DNA of 39,786 nt from Bacillota bacterium (GCA_022706825.1 JAKJBU010000008.1:1-39786); one strand, 5' to 3'. Numbered from the stretch's first letter, positions 9,128 through 17,778 are shown. A program made the numbers and translations. Notes: generated by a model from the letters alone, not told the origin.

Positions 9128-10033
9128 TTGAACGGTACAAAGGATAAGTACCAGTATTATAATCATTTGAAGAATATACTTGAAGAAAATGGAATCGAAA
9201 TAAGTTTATATGAAGACATTAATTATGGGCTTCAGTTCAGTATAATTATCAACGGAAAGAAGCATCTTATAAGAGTTTACGAAAACAAAAAAAACGGAAC
9301 AAGGTGTGACTTGTCGCAAATAAAAGATGAAGCGGCCTATAAGCTGATTGAAGGGCTTTTGAGGACTGGAAGCCTGAAGGCAGAAAAGGCAGAAGAGCCG
9401 CAAGAGGCTGATGCCGGGCTTATCGGCACCGATGAATCAGGTAAGGGCGATTATTTCGGGCCTTTGGTGATTGCGGGAGTATATGCAGATGCAGGAATGA
9501 AGAAAAAGCTTATGGAAACAGGAGCCGCAGACAGCAAAACTCTTTCTGATGCCAGGATCCGTAAGCTGGCTGAGGAGATAGCCGGAATATGCAAGTATTC
9601 TGTGGTTATCATTGGTAACAAAAGGTATAACGAATTATACGAAAAGATTGAAAATCTGAACAAGCTTCTTGCGTGGGGACACGCGCGGGTAATCGAAAAC
9701 CTGCTGGAAGAAACAGACTGCAGTTACGCACTGTCTGACCAGTTCGGCAGCCCTGAGCTTATAAAGAACGCACTGCTGGAGAAGGGAAAAAATATAAATC
9801 TGGAGCAAAGGCCGAGAGCGGAAGAAAATGTAGTAGTGGCCGCTGCCAGTATTCTTGCAAGAAACGAATATGTGAAAGCAATGAATAAGCTGGCGGAGAA
9901 ATACGGGATGGAATTTCCCAAAGGAAGTTCTTCCATGGTGACAGAGGCTGCAAAGGAATTTGTGCTGCTTCACGGGAAAGAGAAGCTGTCAGAGGTTGCC
10001 AAGCTGCATTTCGTTATAACCGGGAGACTATGA
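9128..10033 (+). CDS. rnhC: ribonuclease HIII
   Basis: About 301 residues. It cleaves the RNA strand of RNA-DNA hybrids in the cytoplasm. The start is TTG 9128, with GGAGTGAGG 5-10 bases upstream; the GTG at 9119 abuts GGAG and has no room for a ribosome site. The N-terminal ~90 residues fit the TBP-like substrate-binding domain that distinguishes RNase HIII from HII. The catalytic block GTDESGKGDYFGPLVIAG is diagnostic and carries the first acidic pair (Asp-Glu). Further conserved blocks are DSKTLSD, ALSDQFG and VAAASILARNEY. Length is typical. It follows the UPF0182 gene and precedes the DJ-1 gene by 37 bases. Confidence 0.93.
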   Translation: MNGTKDKYQYYNHLKNILEENGIEISLYEDINYGLQFSIIINGKKHLIRVYENKKNGTRCDLSQIKDEAAYKLIEGLLRTGSLKAEKAEEPQEADAGLIGTDESGKGDYFGPLVIAGVYADAGMKKKLMETGAADSKTLSDARIRKLAEEIAGICKYSVVIIGNKRYNELYEKIENLNKLLAWGHARVIENLLEETDCSYALSDQFGSPELIKNALLEKGKNINLEQRPRAEENVVVAAASILARNEYVKAMNKLAEKYGMEFPKGSSSMVTEAAKEFVLLHGKEKLSEVAKLHFVITGRL

Positions 10034-10070
10034 CTATGGAATGGATGAATTAAGAAAGGAGGATTACGGA

Positions 10071-10622
10071 ATGAAAAAAGTATATGTCTATTTGGCGGAA
10101 GGCTTTGAGGAAATTGAAGCCGTTACTGTGGTCGATACATTAAGGCGGGCGGAAATAGATGCAAGAATGATATCAATAACGGGAAAAAAGAATGTTACAG
10201 GAGCCCATGGGATTGTTGTCTCCGCCGATGAGATTTTCGAAAATGCCGATAATATGGGGCAGGATATGATAGTTCTGCCGGGAGGGATGCCCGGTACAAG
10301 ATACTTGGGGGAACATAACGGCCTGAGAAAGATCATAATGGATTTTGCTGAAAAGGGCAAACCCATAGCGGCAATATGCGCAGCTCCCAGCATTCTGGGG
10401 AAACTGGGGCTTCTGGACAAGAAGGAAGCCGTATGCTATCCCGGTTTTGAGGAAACCCTTAAAGGAGCAGTAATAGGCAAAAATATAGTCTCACATGGAA
10501 GTAATTTCATAACTTCAAAGGGGCCGGGTACTGCTATCTATTTTGCCTTGTACCTGGTGGAAATCCTGAGAGATAAGAAAACGGCGGAGGAACTTAGAGA
10601 AGGAATGATTGTACAAGGATAA
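10071..10622 (+). CDS. DJ-1/PfpI family protein
   Basis: 183 residues, from ATG 10071 behind AAAGGAGG (8-base spacing). An in-frame ATG at 10041 is rejected because it lies before that site. DJ-1 superfamily fold: EGFEEIE near residue 10 supplies the conserved Glu, and ICAAPSILG near residue 103 holds the nucleophile-elbow cysteine. The C-terminal TSKGPGTAIYFALYLVE is typical of the DJ-1/ThiJ branch. Members are often annotated as thiazole biosynthesis or glyoxalase/deglycase proteins. The family does not let me choose, and there are no thiamine genes nearby. Last gene of the operon before a strong terminator. Confidence 0.9.
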   Translation: MKKVYVYLAEGFEEIEAVTVVDTLRRAEIDARMISITGKKNVTGAHGIVVSADEIFENADNMGQDMIVLPGGMPGTRYLGEHNGLRKIIMDFAEKGKPIAAICAAPSILGKLGLLDKKEAVCYPGFEETLKGAVIGKNIVSHGSNFITSKGPGTAIYFALYLVEILRDKKTAEELREGMIVQG

Positions 10623-10626
10623 AAGT

Positions 10627-10667
10627 AAAATTCCGGATGGGCCTTATAATCCATCCGGAATTTTTTT
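10627..10667. terminator. bidirectional intrinsic terminator
   Basis: A 14-bp stem (AAAATTCCGGATGG / CCATCCGGAATTTT) with a 10-base loop and a T-run. It separates the convergent DJ-1 gene (plus) and oxidase operon (minus), and the A-rich left flank lets it work in both directions. Confidence 0.9.
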
Positions 10668-10681
10668 GCTTTAATTGATTC

Positions 10682-11830
10682 TTATACAACAGAGGGTTCA
10701 AGCAAAAGCTCTCCGCGTTCAAATCTGTCCTTATCCAGCATATGAACCGGAATTGTAGGAGTTTCTCCAAGTATGGCTTCAGCCATAACAACTCCCGTTA
10801 CAGGCCCGAACATAAAGCCATGTCCGCTGTAACCGCATGCAAGATAGAAGCCTTCCACCTCTTTAACCGGTCCGTATATCGGCTGACGGTCCGGAGAAAT
10901 ATTATACAAACCGGACCATTGACGTACTACTCTTAATTCTTTTAAAGGAGGCAGCAATTCAGTACAGGTCTTGGCCATTTCCTCCATGAAGTGCCAACTG
11001 GATGTGATTCTCAAATCCCTGGGCTCATTTGCATCGCCTCTGCCCATTATGAAGCTGCCGTGAGGTGTCTGCTGGCAGTATATATTAAGGGAGAAGGACA
11101 TAAACATCGGCCCCTGCATAGGAGCTACCGGCTCAGTTACAAGAATCTGATGCCTTTCTGAATATACCGGCAGATCAATACCCACCATTTTTGCAATAAG
11201 CTGCGAATACCCGCCAGCGGCATTTACGACAACCGGAGTGGAAATATAACCTTTATCGGTCTGTACGCCAACTACTTTTCCGTTTTCAACCTTAATTCCG
11301 GTAACGGTTGCATACTTCATTATCTCAACACCCAGCCTGACTGCTGCATTGGCATAAGCCTGAGTAGTATGGAAGGGGTTAAGGTGCCCGTCTTTTGGGT
11401 TAAATGTGGCGGCAATAATCTTTGTTTCATCCATATGAGGGACTATTTCCTTAGCTTCCTTGGGAGTCAGCAATCTTGAAGGGATGCCCAGGCTGTTTTG
11501 CAAAGCTATATTTTTCTTGAACTGGTTGACTTCTTTTTCCGTAGAAGCAACTATGAGATATCCTCCCTGTTTGAACTCAATATCATATTCATATTCCAGC
11601 TCTTCATTTGCTCTTTCAAAGAATTCTATACTGTACTTTGCCAGCCTGCAGTTCATTTCGGTACCCCACTGCATACGGACACCGGCTCCGCACCTTCCTG
11701 TAGCACCGCTGCTAAGATAATCCCTTTCAATTACTACAATATCCTTTACGCCTTTTTTGGCCAGGGTGTAAGCTATTGCACAGCCGGAAATACCTCCGCC
11801 CACTATTACTACACTTGCAGTTTTATTCAT
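10682..11830 (-). CDS. FAD-dependent amine/amino-acid oxidoreductase (DAO family), catalytic subunit
   Basis: 382 residues. I chose ATG 11830 because GGAGGTGAT sits 4 bases upstream; ATGs at 11845 and 11833 are too close to or within that site. The N-terminus has the dinucleotide-binding VVIVGGGISGCAIAYTLAKKG followed by an acidic strand end (VVIERD). The C-terminal CGYSGHGFMFGPVTG is typical of DAO/sarcosine-oxidase/glycine-oxidase-like enzymes. It would oxidise a secondary amine or amino acid such as proline, sarcosine or a D-amino acid; the substrate cannot be read from sequence. It overlaps the preceding ferredoxin-like gene by 8 bases. In related heteromeric enzymes (dye-linked proline dehydrogenase, HcnABC, octopine oxidase) this is the substrate-oxidising subunit. 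Confidence 0.88.
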   Translation of the reverse strand: MNKTASVVIVGGGISGCAIAYTLAKKGVKDIVVIERDYLSSGATGRCGAGVRMQWGTEMNCRLAKYSIEFFERANEELEYEYDIEFKQGGYLIVASTEKEVNQFKKNIALQNSLGIPSRLLTPKEAKEIVPHMDETKIIAATFNPKDGHLNPFHTTQAYANAAVRLGVEIMKYATVTGIKVENGKVVGVQTDKGYISTPVVVNAAGGYSQLIAKMVGIDLPVYSERHQILVTEPVAPMQGPMFMSFSLNIYCQQTPHGSFIMGRGDANEPRDLRITSSWHFMEEMAKTCTELLPPLKELRVVRQWSGLYNISPDRQPIYGPVKEVEGFYLACGYSGHGFMFGPVTGVVMAEAILGETPTIPVHMLDKDRFERGELLLEPSVV

Positions 11831-12587
11831 GATCATCACCTCCAAGCAGCTGTCCTAATTTAATCGGCACTGCCGGCGGCCTGAATGCGGACATCTTTAT
11901 CTCAGAGAGCCGTTTCCCGGTAGCTGCGGCCAGCTCCTGCATAATCAGCTGACTGCAGGTTCTTCCCTGACAGGGACCCATTCCGGCCCTGGATATTCTC
12001 TTGATTTCCTCGAGGCTTTGATATCCGCGCCTGATATATTCTCTTATTTCACCCAGAGTAATTTCTTCACATCGGCAGACAATAGTATTATCACTGTAAT
12101 GGTCATTAAGGCTTAAAAACCTTACAGTCATGGAAAACTCTTTTGGGACTATTAATGATACTACAGGAGTTCTGTCCTGTGCTTTTGTATTCAGAACCTT
12201 TTCAACCTTTGCCCTGCATACGGGCTTTCCTTCTCTGTCCAAACCTGTGACGAAGCTTCCTTCCTTAGGCAATGGCACAAATTCATAAGGTATCTTTACC
12301 AGAGCTTCAGTTTCTGAATAAGATTCGTCAACTACGAAAATCGCAAGCCCCGGGCAATTGCTTATACAAACGCCGCAGCCGTTGCATTTTTCAGGATCTA
12401 ATATAGGACGGTCATTAATATCTATCAGTTCTTTTATCGCACCTTTTTTACAAGAAGTGTAGCAGGGATTGCAGGGTATTTCCTGAAAGCACTCTATAAT
12501 TGCTACCGGACCTTTTGACAACCTTTCCTTCAAAGGTGTTACACTTTCGATATTTTCTTTTGTAGGCACACCGGTTCTTTCAAGCAT
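11823..12587 (-). CDS. ferredoxin plus BFD-like [2Fe-2S] electron-transfer subunit
   Basis: 254 residues with two iron-sulfur regions. Residues ~33-85 carry Cys-x4-Cys-x2-Cys-x3-Cys (from ECFQEIPC) and then CNGCGVCISNCP, suggesting two 4Fe-4S clusters. Residues ~170-215 carry CRCEE and GPCQGRTC, the BFD-like [2Fe-2S] motif found in HcnB/NirB-type proteins. Here the BFD-like domain is fused to the ferredoxin rather than to the flavoprotein. Its start overlaps the stop of the NAD(P)/FAD gene (TAATG) and its end overlaps the oxidase start, so translation is coupled. Likely role: passing electrons between the flavin subunits. Confidence 0.87.
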   Translation of the reverse strand: MLERTGVPTKENIESVTPLKERLSKGPVAIIECFQEIPCNPCYTSCKKGAIKELIDINDRPILDPEKCNGCGVCISNCPGLAIFVVDESYSETEALVKIPYEFVPLPKEGSFVTGLDREGKPVCRAKVEKVLNTKAQDRTPVVSLIVPKEFSMTVRFLSLNDHYSDNTIVCRCEEITLGEIREYIRRGYQSLEEIKRISRAGMGPCQGRTCSQLIMQELAAATGKRLSEIKMSAFRPPAVPIKLGQLLGGDDHE

Positions 12588-13681
12588 TATAAACCAACCT
12601 CCTTAAGCTCAGCTTTGGATAGACCTTTACGGATTGCTTCACCTTCAGGGCCTGACCGTAAATCATAAAGCTGTTTATGGCAGTCCGCCACAAGGGCTTC
12701 AAAATCCGGATGAATATGACCGGCTGCTTTTGCAGCGCACAAGCCGGCCAGTGACCCTTCAACCATAGCGCTGCTTGCCTCTTCAATACCGGCAACGTCT
12801 CCGGCAACATAAATACCGTCAAGGCTGGTCATCAGGTTTTTATCCCTAAGGGGAACATGACCGCTTAACTCTGAAATATACTTCATCTCACAGCCCATCT
12901 GCCATAGAAGCTCTGCCAGCGGGGTAAGTCCCGTTGCAATACACAGCACATCAACCTCTATATCAAACTCGGTGCCGGGGATTTCTTTTTTATTTTCGTC
13001 AAGCTTAATCAGGGTTATCCTTTCCAGCTTATCCTTCCCATGGGCATATACGACTTTGTGGGAAGGCATTACAGGAACGCCTAGTCTTCTCAGCTTTGAA
13101 GCATGTACGGCATAGCCGCCGAATTTCGGGCCTCTGCATATTACACCTTTTACTTTTATTCCGGCCTGCATAAGCTGATAGCTTACAATAAGTCCTATAT
13201 TGCCTGCTCCGACCATGAATACACTCTCTCCGGGAGCTACTCCATAGACATTCATTAATGTCTGCACGGCTCCTGCTCCATAAATGCCGGGTAAATCATT
13301 ATTGGGGAAAGCCTGGAATTTTTCCGAAGCACCTGTAGCAATAATTAAAGTATCAGGCTTTATTTTTATGTATTTGCCCCCCTGGTCAACAGTCAGTACT
13401 CTGTCTTCATACAGTCCTATTACAGTTGCATCAAGCATAACGGTAATTTTGTCCTTATAATCTTCTAATTTGGATATGAGGATATTTGCAATATCTATAC
13501 CTCTGTGTGAGGCATATTGTTTCTGGGAACCAAAAAACATATGAGTTTGTTTTATCAACTGTCCGCCCAGCTGGCTGTTTCTATCAAGGACTATAACCTT
13601 TGCACCGGATTCGGCAGCCTTTATTGCTGCGCAAAGTCCCGCAGGGCCTCCTCCTACTATAGCTATTTCTGTATGAATCAC
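12587..13681 (-). CDS. NAD(P)/FAD-dependent oxidoreductase subunit (HcnB/OoxA-like)
   Basis: 364 residues from a GTG start that overlaps the previous stop codon in the four bases GTGA (13681-13678). The N-terminal FAD site is IAIVGGGPAGLCAAIKA, a second dinucleotide fold is at FMVGAGNIGLIVSYQ (~residue 150), and DGIYVAGDVAGIEEAS near 285 is the typical C-terminal FAD motif. No CxxC redox disulfide is visible, so it is not a thioredoxin reductase. In homologous complexes this subunit exchanges electrons with NAD(P) or a quinone. Second gene of the four-gene operon. Confidence 0.88.
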   Translation of the reverse strand: MIHTEIAIVGGGPAGLCAAIKAAESGAKVIVLDRNSQLGGQLIKQTHMFFGSQKQYASHRGIDIANILISKLEDYKDKITVMLDATVIGLYEDRVLTVDQGGKYIKIKPDTLIIATGASEKFQAFPNNDLPGIYGAGAVQTLMNVYGVAPGESVFMVGAGNIGLIVSYQLMQAGIKVKGVICRGPKFGGYAVHASKLRRLGVPVMPSHKVVYAHGKDKLERITLIKLDENKKEIPGTEFDIEVDVLCIATGLTPLAELLWQMGCEMKYISELSGHVPLRDKNLMTSLDGIYVAGDVAGIEEASSAMVEGSLAGLCAAKAAGHIHPDFEALVADCHKQLYDLRSGPEGEAIRKGLSKAELKEVGL

Positions 13682-13983
13682 TTAATATCCCCCCGTCCTA
13701 TTTGAGTTTCCACTGCCATTCCCTCTTTGAGCTTTTCCACACAAACTCTTACATTGGGCTTGCCGTTCACTACCATAAGGCAGGAGGAACAATTTCCTAT
13801 TGCACAGTAAAAGCCTCTGGGTCTTCCCAGCTTGTGGGTATGGCCCAGAACCCTTATTCCGGCATCGTGGAGAGCAGCTGCAATCGGCTCGCCTTCATAT
13901 CCCTCATAAACCTTTCCGTCAAATGTGAACTGAACCTTTCTGCCTTTGTTGAACGTAATAATAGGATGTTGCTCAATCCTCAT
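13678..13983 (-). CDS. [2Fe-2S] ferredoxin-like subunit of the oxidase complex (HcnA-like)
   Basis: 101 residues, ATG 13983 with AGGGGGAA upstream. Plant-type [2Fe-2S] ligands are seen as CAIGNCSSC plus a further Cys in VRVCV. This matches the small ferredoxin subunit (HcnA / N-terminal part of sarcosine oxidase alpha). First gene of the operon, 27 bases after the predicted sigma-54 transcription start. Confidence 0.87.
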   Translation of the reverse strand: MRIEQHPIITFNKGRKVQFTFDGKVYEGYEGEPIAAALHDAGIRVLGHTHKLGRPRGFYCAIGNCSSCLMVVNGKPNVRVCVEKLKEGMAVETQIGRGDIK

Positions 13984-14018
13984 AAAGGATTCCCCCTTTC
14001 GCTAATTAAAAAATTATA

Positions 14019-14036
14019 TAGCAATTTATATGCCAA
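14019..14036 (-). promoter_or_regulatory. sigma-54 (-24/-12) promoter of the oxidase operon
   Basis: On the minus strand the bases read TTGGCATATAAATTGCTA. This matches the TTGGCAC-N5-TTGC consensus with exactly ten bases between the invariant GG and GC. Predicted transcription start is near 14010, 27 bases before the first ATG. Confidence 0.85.
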
Positions 14037-14077
14037 CGCAGGAAACAATTCATTTTACTAAGGTCTATATATTTATG

Positions 14078-14155
14078 TGTCAATATATTGACAGTTGGAT
14101 TGGTTTTAGACACAATAGATGCCAATATATTGACGCGCATGTCGAAGTATTGACG
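14078..14155. promoter_or_regulatory. three upstream activator sites for the sigma-54 regulator
   Basis: The 16-base palindrome TGTCAATATATTGACA lies at 14078-14093. A copy with two changes lies at 14120-14135 and a weaker one (TGTCGAAGTATTGACG) at 14140-14155. Centre-to-centre distances are 42 and 20 bases, about four and two helical turns, so all three face the same side. They lie about 70-140 bases upstream of the predicted start, where enhancer-binding proteins usually bind. Confidence 0.78.
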
Positions 14156-14169
14156 TTTTCGGGAGAATG

Positions 14170-15582
14170 TCATTTTTCCAGGTTATGCTTTTTAAGCTTG
14201 AAATACAAGGTGCTTCTCGGTATATTCAGGAGCTTTGCCCCATGTGCCTTATTGCCTCCCGAAATTCTCATGACATTTATCAAGGCTTCTCTTTCTGCGT
14301 TTTCCAGTATGGTATTCAAGTCATATATACTGTCCTGCTTCGCGGCAGAGATGGTTTTTCTGATTCCTCCGAGGCTTTGGGGAAGAAAAGAGGAATCAAT
14401 TACCCCTGTGTTGGAATTCCTCGCCAGCACCACGATTCTTTCGACGGCGTTTTTCAATTCTCTTATGTTTCCTTCCCAGCTGTGATTTACAAAGCTGTCC
14501 AAAACCTCAGGAGTAATGCCAAGGATATTGATCCCGTATTCCATGCAGTAATCTTCTATAAATCTGTTTACAAGCAATGGTATATCATCCTTCCTTTCTC
14601 TTAAAGGAGGAAGGTTTATAACAACGGAGTTAAGCCTGTAATAAAGGTCTTTCCTGAACAATCCTGCCTCCACCATTTCCGATAAGTTCTTGTTGGTGGC
14701 AGTGATGATTCTTATGTTTGTTTTTATGGTTTTTTCGCTGCCTATTCTGGTCATCTCTCCATTTTCAAGCACCCTGAGTATTTTTGGCTGCATACTCAGC
14801 GGCATGTCCCCTATCTCATCAAGAAAAAGCGTACCGTTATGTGCCAGCTCAATTTTGCCTATCTTGCCTGTTTTCAGTGCCCCGGTGAAGGCTCCCGCTG
14901 TATATCCGAATAATTCGCTTTCAATTAATTCGTGAGGTATGGCACTGCAGTTGATGGGTACAAAATAACCTTCCCGTCCGCTTTCCATATGTATTGCACG
15001 GGCGAACAGTTCCTTGCCGGTACCGCTCTCACCGGTTATCAGCACGTTGATATTGGACCTTGAAATATCTCTTGCCAGTCTGATGCTGTCTCTGAAAGCT
15101 CTGTTGTTGCCCAGAATCTGTGAAAATGAGTATCGATTTTTATTGATTATGGACATTTCATGTTCCAATACATTAAGATTGGATTGGGCCTTCATCAGCA
15201 GCTCTGAGGTCTTTATGAACTCTGTGGCATCCCGATCCAGGCTTATGCCTCCGACAAGGCGGCCATTCATGTATAGCGGGGAAGCGCTTATGACATTGTA
15301 ACACCCTTCTCTGGGATTGTTGTAAATATTGTCATAAGATTTTCTTTCCTTAATTATCTTAGGGAGCAGGGAGTTTGGGAAAAATTCCTTTATATGCCTG
15401 CCCAATATCTTATCCTTGCCGATATTGTAAAGCTTTTCTGCGGCATTGTTCCAGTAGCGGGTTATACAGTTCTCGTCTACCACACAAATAGCGTCGTTGA
15501 TACTGTCAAGAATTATCTTTAAAAGTTCTCCGTCTTCTACGTCAAATATATCAAATTCCTTTATTTCATTATTATCCGGCAT
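14170..15582 (-). CDS. PAS-domain sigma-54-dependent activator (enhancer-binding protein)
   Basis: 470 residues from ATG 15582, with GAGGAAG about 8 bases upstream; the TTG at 15600 is before that site. A PAS sensor domain (about 20-125) is followed by a short coiled linker. The sigma-54 AAA domain (~160-390) has Walker A GESGTGKE, the sigma-54-contacting loop GAFTGA and Walker B TLFLDEIGDM. The Fis-type helix-turn-helix (GNKAHGAKLLNIPRSTLYFKLKKH) is at the C-terminus. It lacks a receiver domain, so it probably senses a small molecule or redox state through PAS. It lies just upstream of the oxidase operon on the same strand with the activator sites between, so that operon is the expected target. 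Confidence 0.92.
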   Translation of the reverse strand: MPDNNEIKEFDIFDVEDGELLKIILDSINDAICVVDENCITRYWNNAAEKLYNIGKDKILGRHIKEFFPNSLLPKIIKERKSYDNIYNNPREGCYNVISASPLYMNGRLVGGISLDRDATEFIKTSELLMKAQSNLNVLEHEMSIINKNRYSFSQILGNNRAFRDSIRLARDISRSNINVLITGESGTGKELFARAIHMESGREGYFVPINCSAIPHELIESELFGYTAGAFTGALKTGKIGKIELAHNGTLFLDEIGDMPLSMQPKILRVLENGEMTRIGSEKTIKTNIRIITATNKNLSEMVEAGLFRKDLYYRLNSVVINLPPLRERKDDIPLLVNRFIEDYCMEYGINILGITPEVLDSFVNHSWEGNIRELKNAVERIVVLARNSNTGVIDSSFLPQSLGGIRKTISAAKQDSIYDLNTILENAEREALINVMRISGGNKAHGAKLLNIPRSTLYFKLKKHNLEK

Positions 15583-15678
15583 ATCAACACTTCCTCGCAA
15601 AGATTTTCAACCTTCAATATATATACTACTATTTTCATCCTTTACATTCAACTGTACAATAGCAGAATGATGTGTATA

Positions 15679-15707
15679 TTGACAGGTCAAATGCCATAAT
15701 ATATAAT
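15679..15707 (+). promoter_or_regulatory. sigma-A promoter for proS
   Basis: TTGACA (15679-15684), 17-base spacer, TATAAT (15702-15707): a consensus promoter whose start (~15714) coincides with the beginning of the T-box leader. Confidence 0.88.
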
Positions 15708-15713
15708 AAACTT

Positions 15714-15955
15714 AATTCAAAACCTAAGGCAATGAAGAGGAATAGTAGATAACAAGTCGCCTTAAGAGAGGAAGGCTTAAGAGCTGAAATGCTTTCCAGG
15801 TTAGATTTTATCGAACCCAACCTCCGAGCCGGGGATGAACTCCCGCCGTATGCCTGCGTTAAAGGCTGAAGAGGAATATACGTATAACGGCGTATGTTCA
15901 AATAGGGTGGTACCGCGAGTAAAACTTCGTCCCTTTCATGTGACGAAGTTTTTTT
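15714..15955 (+). promoter_or_regulatory. T-box riboswitch (proline) of proS
   Basis: The T-box sequence AGGGTGGTACCGCG is at 15903-15916, followed by a terminator stem (AACTTCGTC at 15923, GACGAAGTT ending 15950) and a T-run. The UGGU of the T-box would pair with ACCA of tRNA-Pro. Comparing this leader with the serS leader by position suggests CCC at 15816-15818 as the specifier codon; that is inference. Uncharged tRNA-Pro would stabilise the antiterminator and switch on proS. Confidence 0.9.
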
Positions 15956-15995
15956 ATTTGTTAATATCAATTTATTCAGATAAGGAGAGATTATT

Positions 15996-17441
15996 ATGGC
16001 TGACAAGAAGCAGCAGGAATTTGTTAAAGAGATTACCCCGATGGAAGAGGATTTTTCCCAGTGGTATACTGATGTCATCTTAAAGACCGATATGGTTGAT
16101 TATGCTCCCGTAAAAGGCTGCATGGTAATAAAGCCTTACGGCTATGGAGTATGGGAAGGAATTCAGAGAGTAGCCGACAGAAGGTTCAAGGCTACAGGTC
16201 ACAAGAACGCATATTTCCCGCTTTTGATACCGGAAAGCTATCTGAAAAAGGAAGCTGACCACTTTGAAGGATTTGCTCCCGAGGTGCTGTGGGTTACCCA
16301 CGGAGGCAGCGAGGAGCTTACCGAGAGATTGTTTATAAGGCCGACCTCGGAAACTATAATATGCGATATGTATTCCAGATGGGTGCAATCATACAGGGAT
16401 CTTCCCCTGTTGATAAACCAGTGGTGCAACGTTGTGCGGTGGGAAAAGACTACAAGGCCCTTCCTCAGGACGGCAGAGTTCCTATGGCAGGAAGGCCATA
16501 CGGTACATGCAGATGAGGAGGATGCCCAGAGGGAAACCTTGCTGATACTGGAAATATACAGGCAGGTTGCGGAAGACGAACTGGCAATGCCTGTGATACT
16601 TGGGCAAAAGAGTGAAAAGGAAAAATTCGCAGGGGCTCTCCGCACTTATACGATGGAAGCGATGATGCATGACGGAAAAGCTCTGCAGGCGGGTACATCA
16701 CATAATCTGGCGCAGCATTTTTCAAAGATGTTTGATATAAAATTCCTGGATAAGGATGGCGTGCTTAAGTATGCCCACAGCACCTCCTGGGGGATTTCCA
16801 CAAGGCTTATCGGGGGAATCATAATGGTCCATGGGGACAACAGAGGACTTGTAATGCCTCCGAGAGTGGCTCCGGTACAGGTTGTCATTATTCCTATAGC
16901 TTTCCATAAGGAAGGAGTGCTGGATAAGGCAAAGGCAGTGAAAGATGAACTGGAAAAGTGCTTCAGGGTCGAAATGGACGACAGGGATACCTACAGCCCC
17001 GGCTGGAAGTTCAACGAGTGGGAGATGAAGGGTGTTCCGATAAGAATGGAGATAGGCCCCAGAGACATAGAAAACAACCAGGTTACAATAGCCAGAAGGG
17101 ATACTTTGGAGAAATTCACCGTATCCATGGACTCTCTGACAGAGACCGTCTCCGGGCTTCTTGATGAGATTCATACCACAATGTTCAACAAAGCGCTGAA
17201 GAATATGGAAGAAAAGACCTATACCACTACGGATTATGAGGAATTCAAAAAAATAATGCAGGAAACTCCGGGCTTCGTAAAGACAATGTGGTGCGGCAGC
17301 AGGGAATGCGAAGATAAGCTCAAGGAGGACACCGCCGCTACAATAAGGTGCATACCCTTCCGGCAGGAGCATGTTGGAGATAAATGCCTGATTTGCGGAG
17401 GCAAGGCGGAAAAAATGGTTTATGCGGCAAAAGCATATTAA
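15996..17441 (+). CDS. proS: prolyl-tRNA synthetase (archaeal/eukaryotic-type, short form)
   Basis: 481 residues from ATG 15996 behind AAGGAGAG. It charges tRNA-Pro in the cytoplasm. The class II core shows motif 2 around NVVRWEKTTRPFLRTAEFLWQEGHT and the adenylate-binding PTSETI. Length and lack of the ~180-residue editing insertion place it in the ProS type 3 (archaeal-like) group. The C-terminal part has four cysteines (CGSREC, CLICGG), consistent with that group's zinc-binding domain. Controlled by the T-box directly upstream. Confidence 0.95.
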   Translation: MADKKQQEFVKEITPMEEDFSQWYTDVILKTDMVDYAPVKGCMVIKPYGYGVWEGIQRVADRRFKATGHKNAYFPLLIPESYLKKEADHFEGFAPEVLWVTHGGSEELTERLFIRPTSETIICDMYSRWVQSYRDLPLLINQWCNVVRWEKTTRPFLRTAEFLWQEGHTVHADEEDAQRETLLILEIYRQVAEDELAMPVILGQKSEKEKFAGALRTYTMEAMMHDGKALQAGTSHNLAQHFSKMFDIKFLDKDGVLKYAHSTSWGISTRLIGGIIMVHGDNRGLVMPPRVAPVQVVIIPIAFHKEGVLDKAKAVKDELEKCFRVEMDDRDTYSPGWKFNEWEMKGVPIRMEIGPRDIENNQVTIARRDTLEKFTVSMDSLTETVSGLLDEIHTTMFNKALKNMEEKTYTTTDYEEFKKIMQETPGFVKTMWCGSRECEDKLKEDTAATIRCIPFRQEHVGDKCLICGGKAEKMVYAAKAY

Positions 17442-17448
17442 TTTATTA

Positions 17449-17484
17449 ATGGCATGTATATCGGCTTATTGATATACATGCCAT
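17449..17484 (+). terminator. hairpin after proS
   Basis: A perfect 14-bp stem (ATGGCATGTATATC / GATATACATGCCAT) with an 8-base loop, 8 bases after the proS stop. The following bases TTAATACT are a poor T-run, so termination may be partial. A second short hairpin (CAGGGG / CCCCTG, about 17516-17540) lies before the convergent small gene. Confidence 0.6.
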
Positions 17485-17565
17485 TTAATACTAATGCTTT
17501 AGCGTTTCAACGAAGCAGGGGACGTGCTTACCCCCTGTGGGACATCTTTTGCCTGATTATATTTA

Positions 17566-17778
17566 TCAGCGGAAGTCGGTTCTTATCCCGAATCTGCTGT
17601 TCCTTCTGATTTCGGACAGAGTCTGGTCTTCAAGATACTGTGCCTTTGCGGCTACTTCGCTGCTGTCAAGGATGCCCTTTTCTATCAGAAGCTCAATAAT
17701 ACTTGTTATTGCCAGTGTGTTTTTGTAGTCTATTTCCTTTAAATCTGCAATTTGACCGATCATATCCAGCTTTGCCAT
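17566..17778 (-). CDS. small protein of unknown function (70 aa)
   Basis: 70 residues, from ATG 17778 with GGGGAGGT 6-7 bases upstream; an upstream in-frame ATG at 17814 precedes that site. I do not recognise a family. The sequence starts MAKLDMIGQIADLKEID, is rich in Leu, Ile, Glu and Lys and probably all alpha-helical, and ends in a basic stretch (RRNSRFGIRTDFR). No signal peptide, membrane helix or cysteine is present. It is transcribed against proS and serS. The strong ribosome site and codon use like its neighbours argue that it is real. Confidence 0.6.
   Translation of the reverse strand: MAKLDMIGQIADLKEIDYKNTLAITSIIELLIEKGILDSSEVAAKAQYLEDQTLSEIRRNSRFGIRTDFR

Noticed and set aside
15669..15684. 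Fourth activator half-site (TATATTGACA) upstream of the sigma-54 regulator
   Set aside because: Only the right half matches, and it is explained by the TTGACA -35 box of the proS promoter.
15635..16078. 147-residue minus-strand frame
   Set aside because: It is antisense to the proS promoter, T-box and gene start; its composition reflects the RNA leader.
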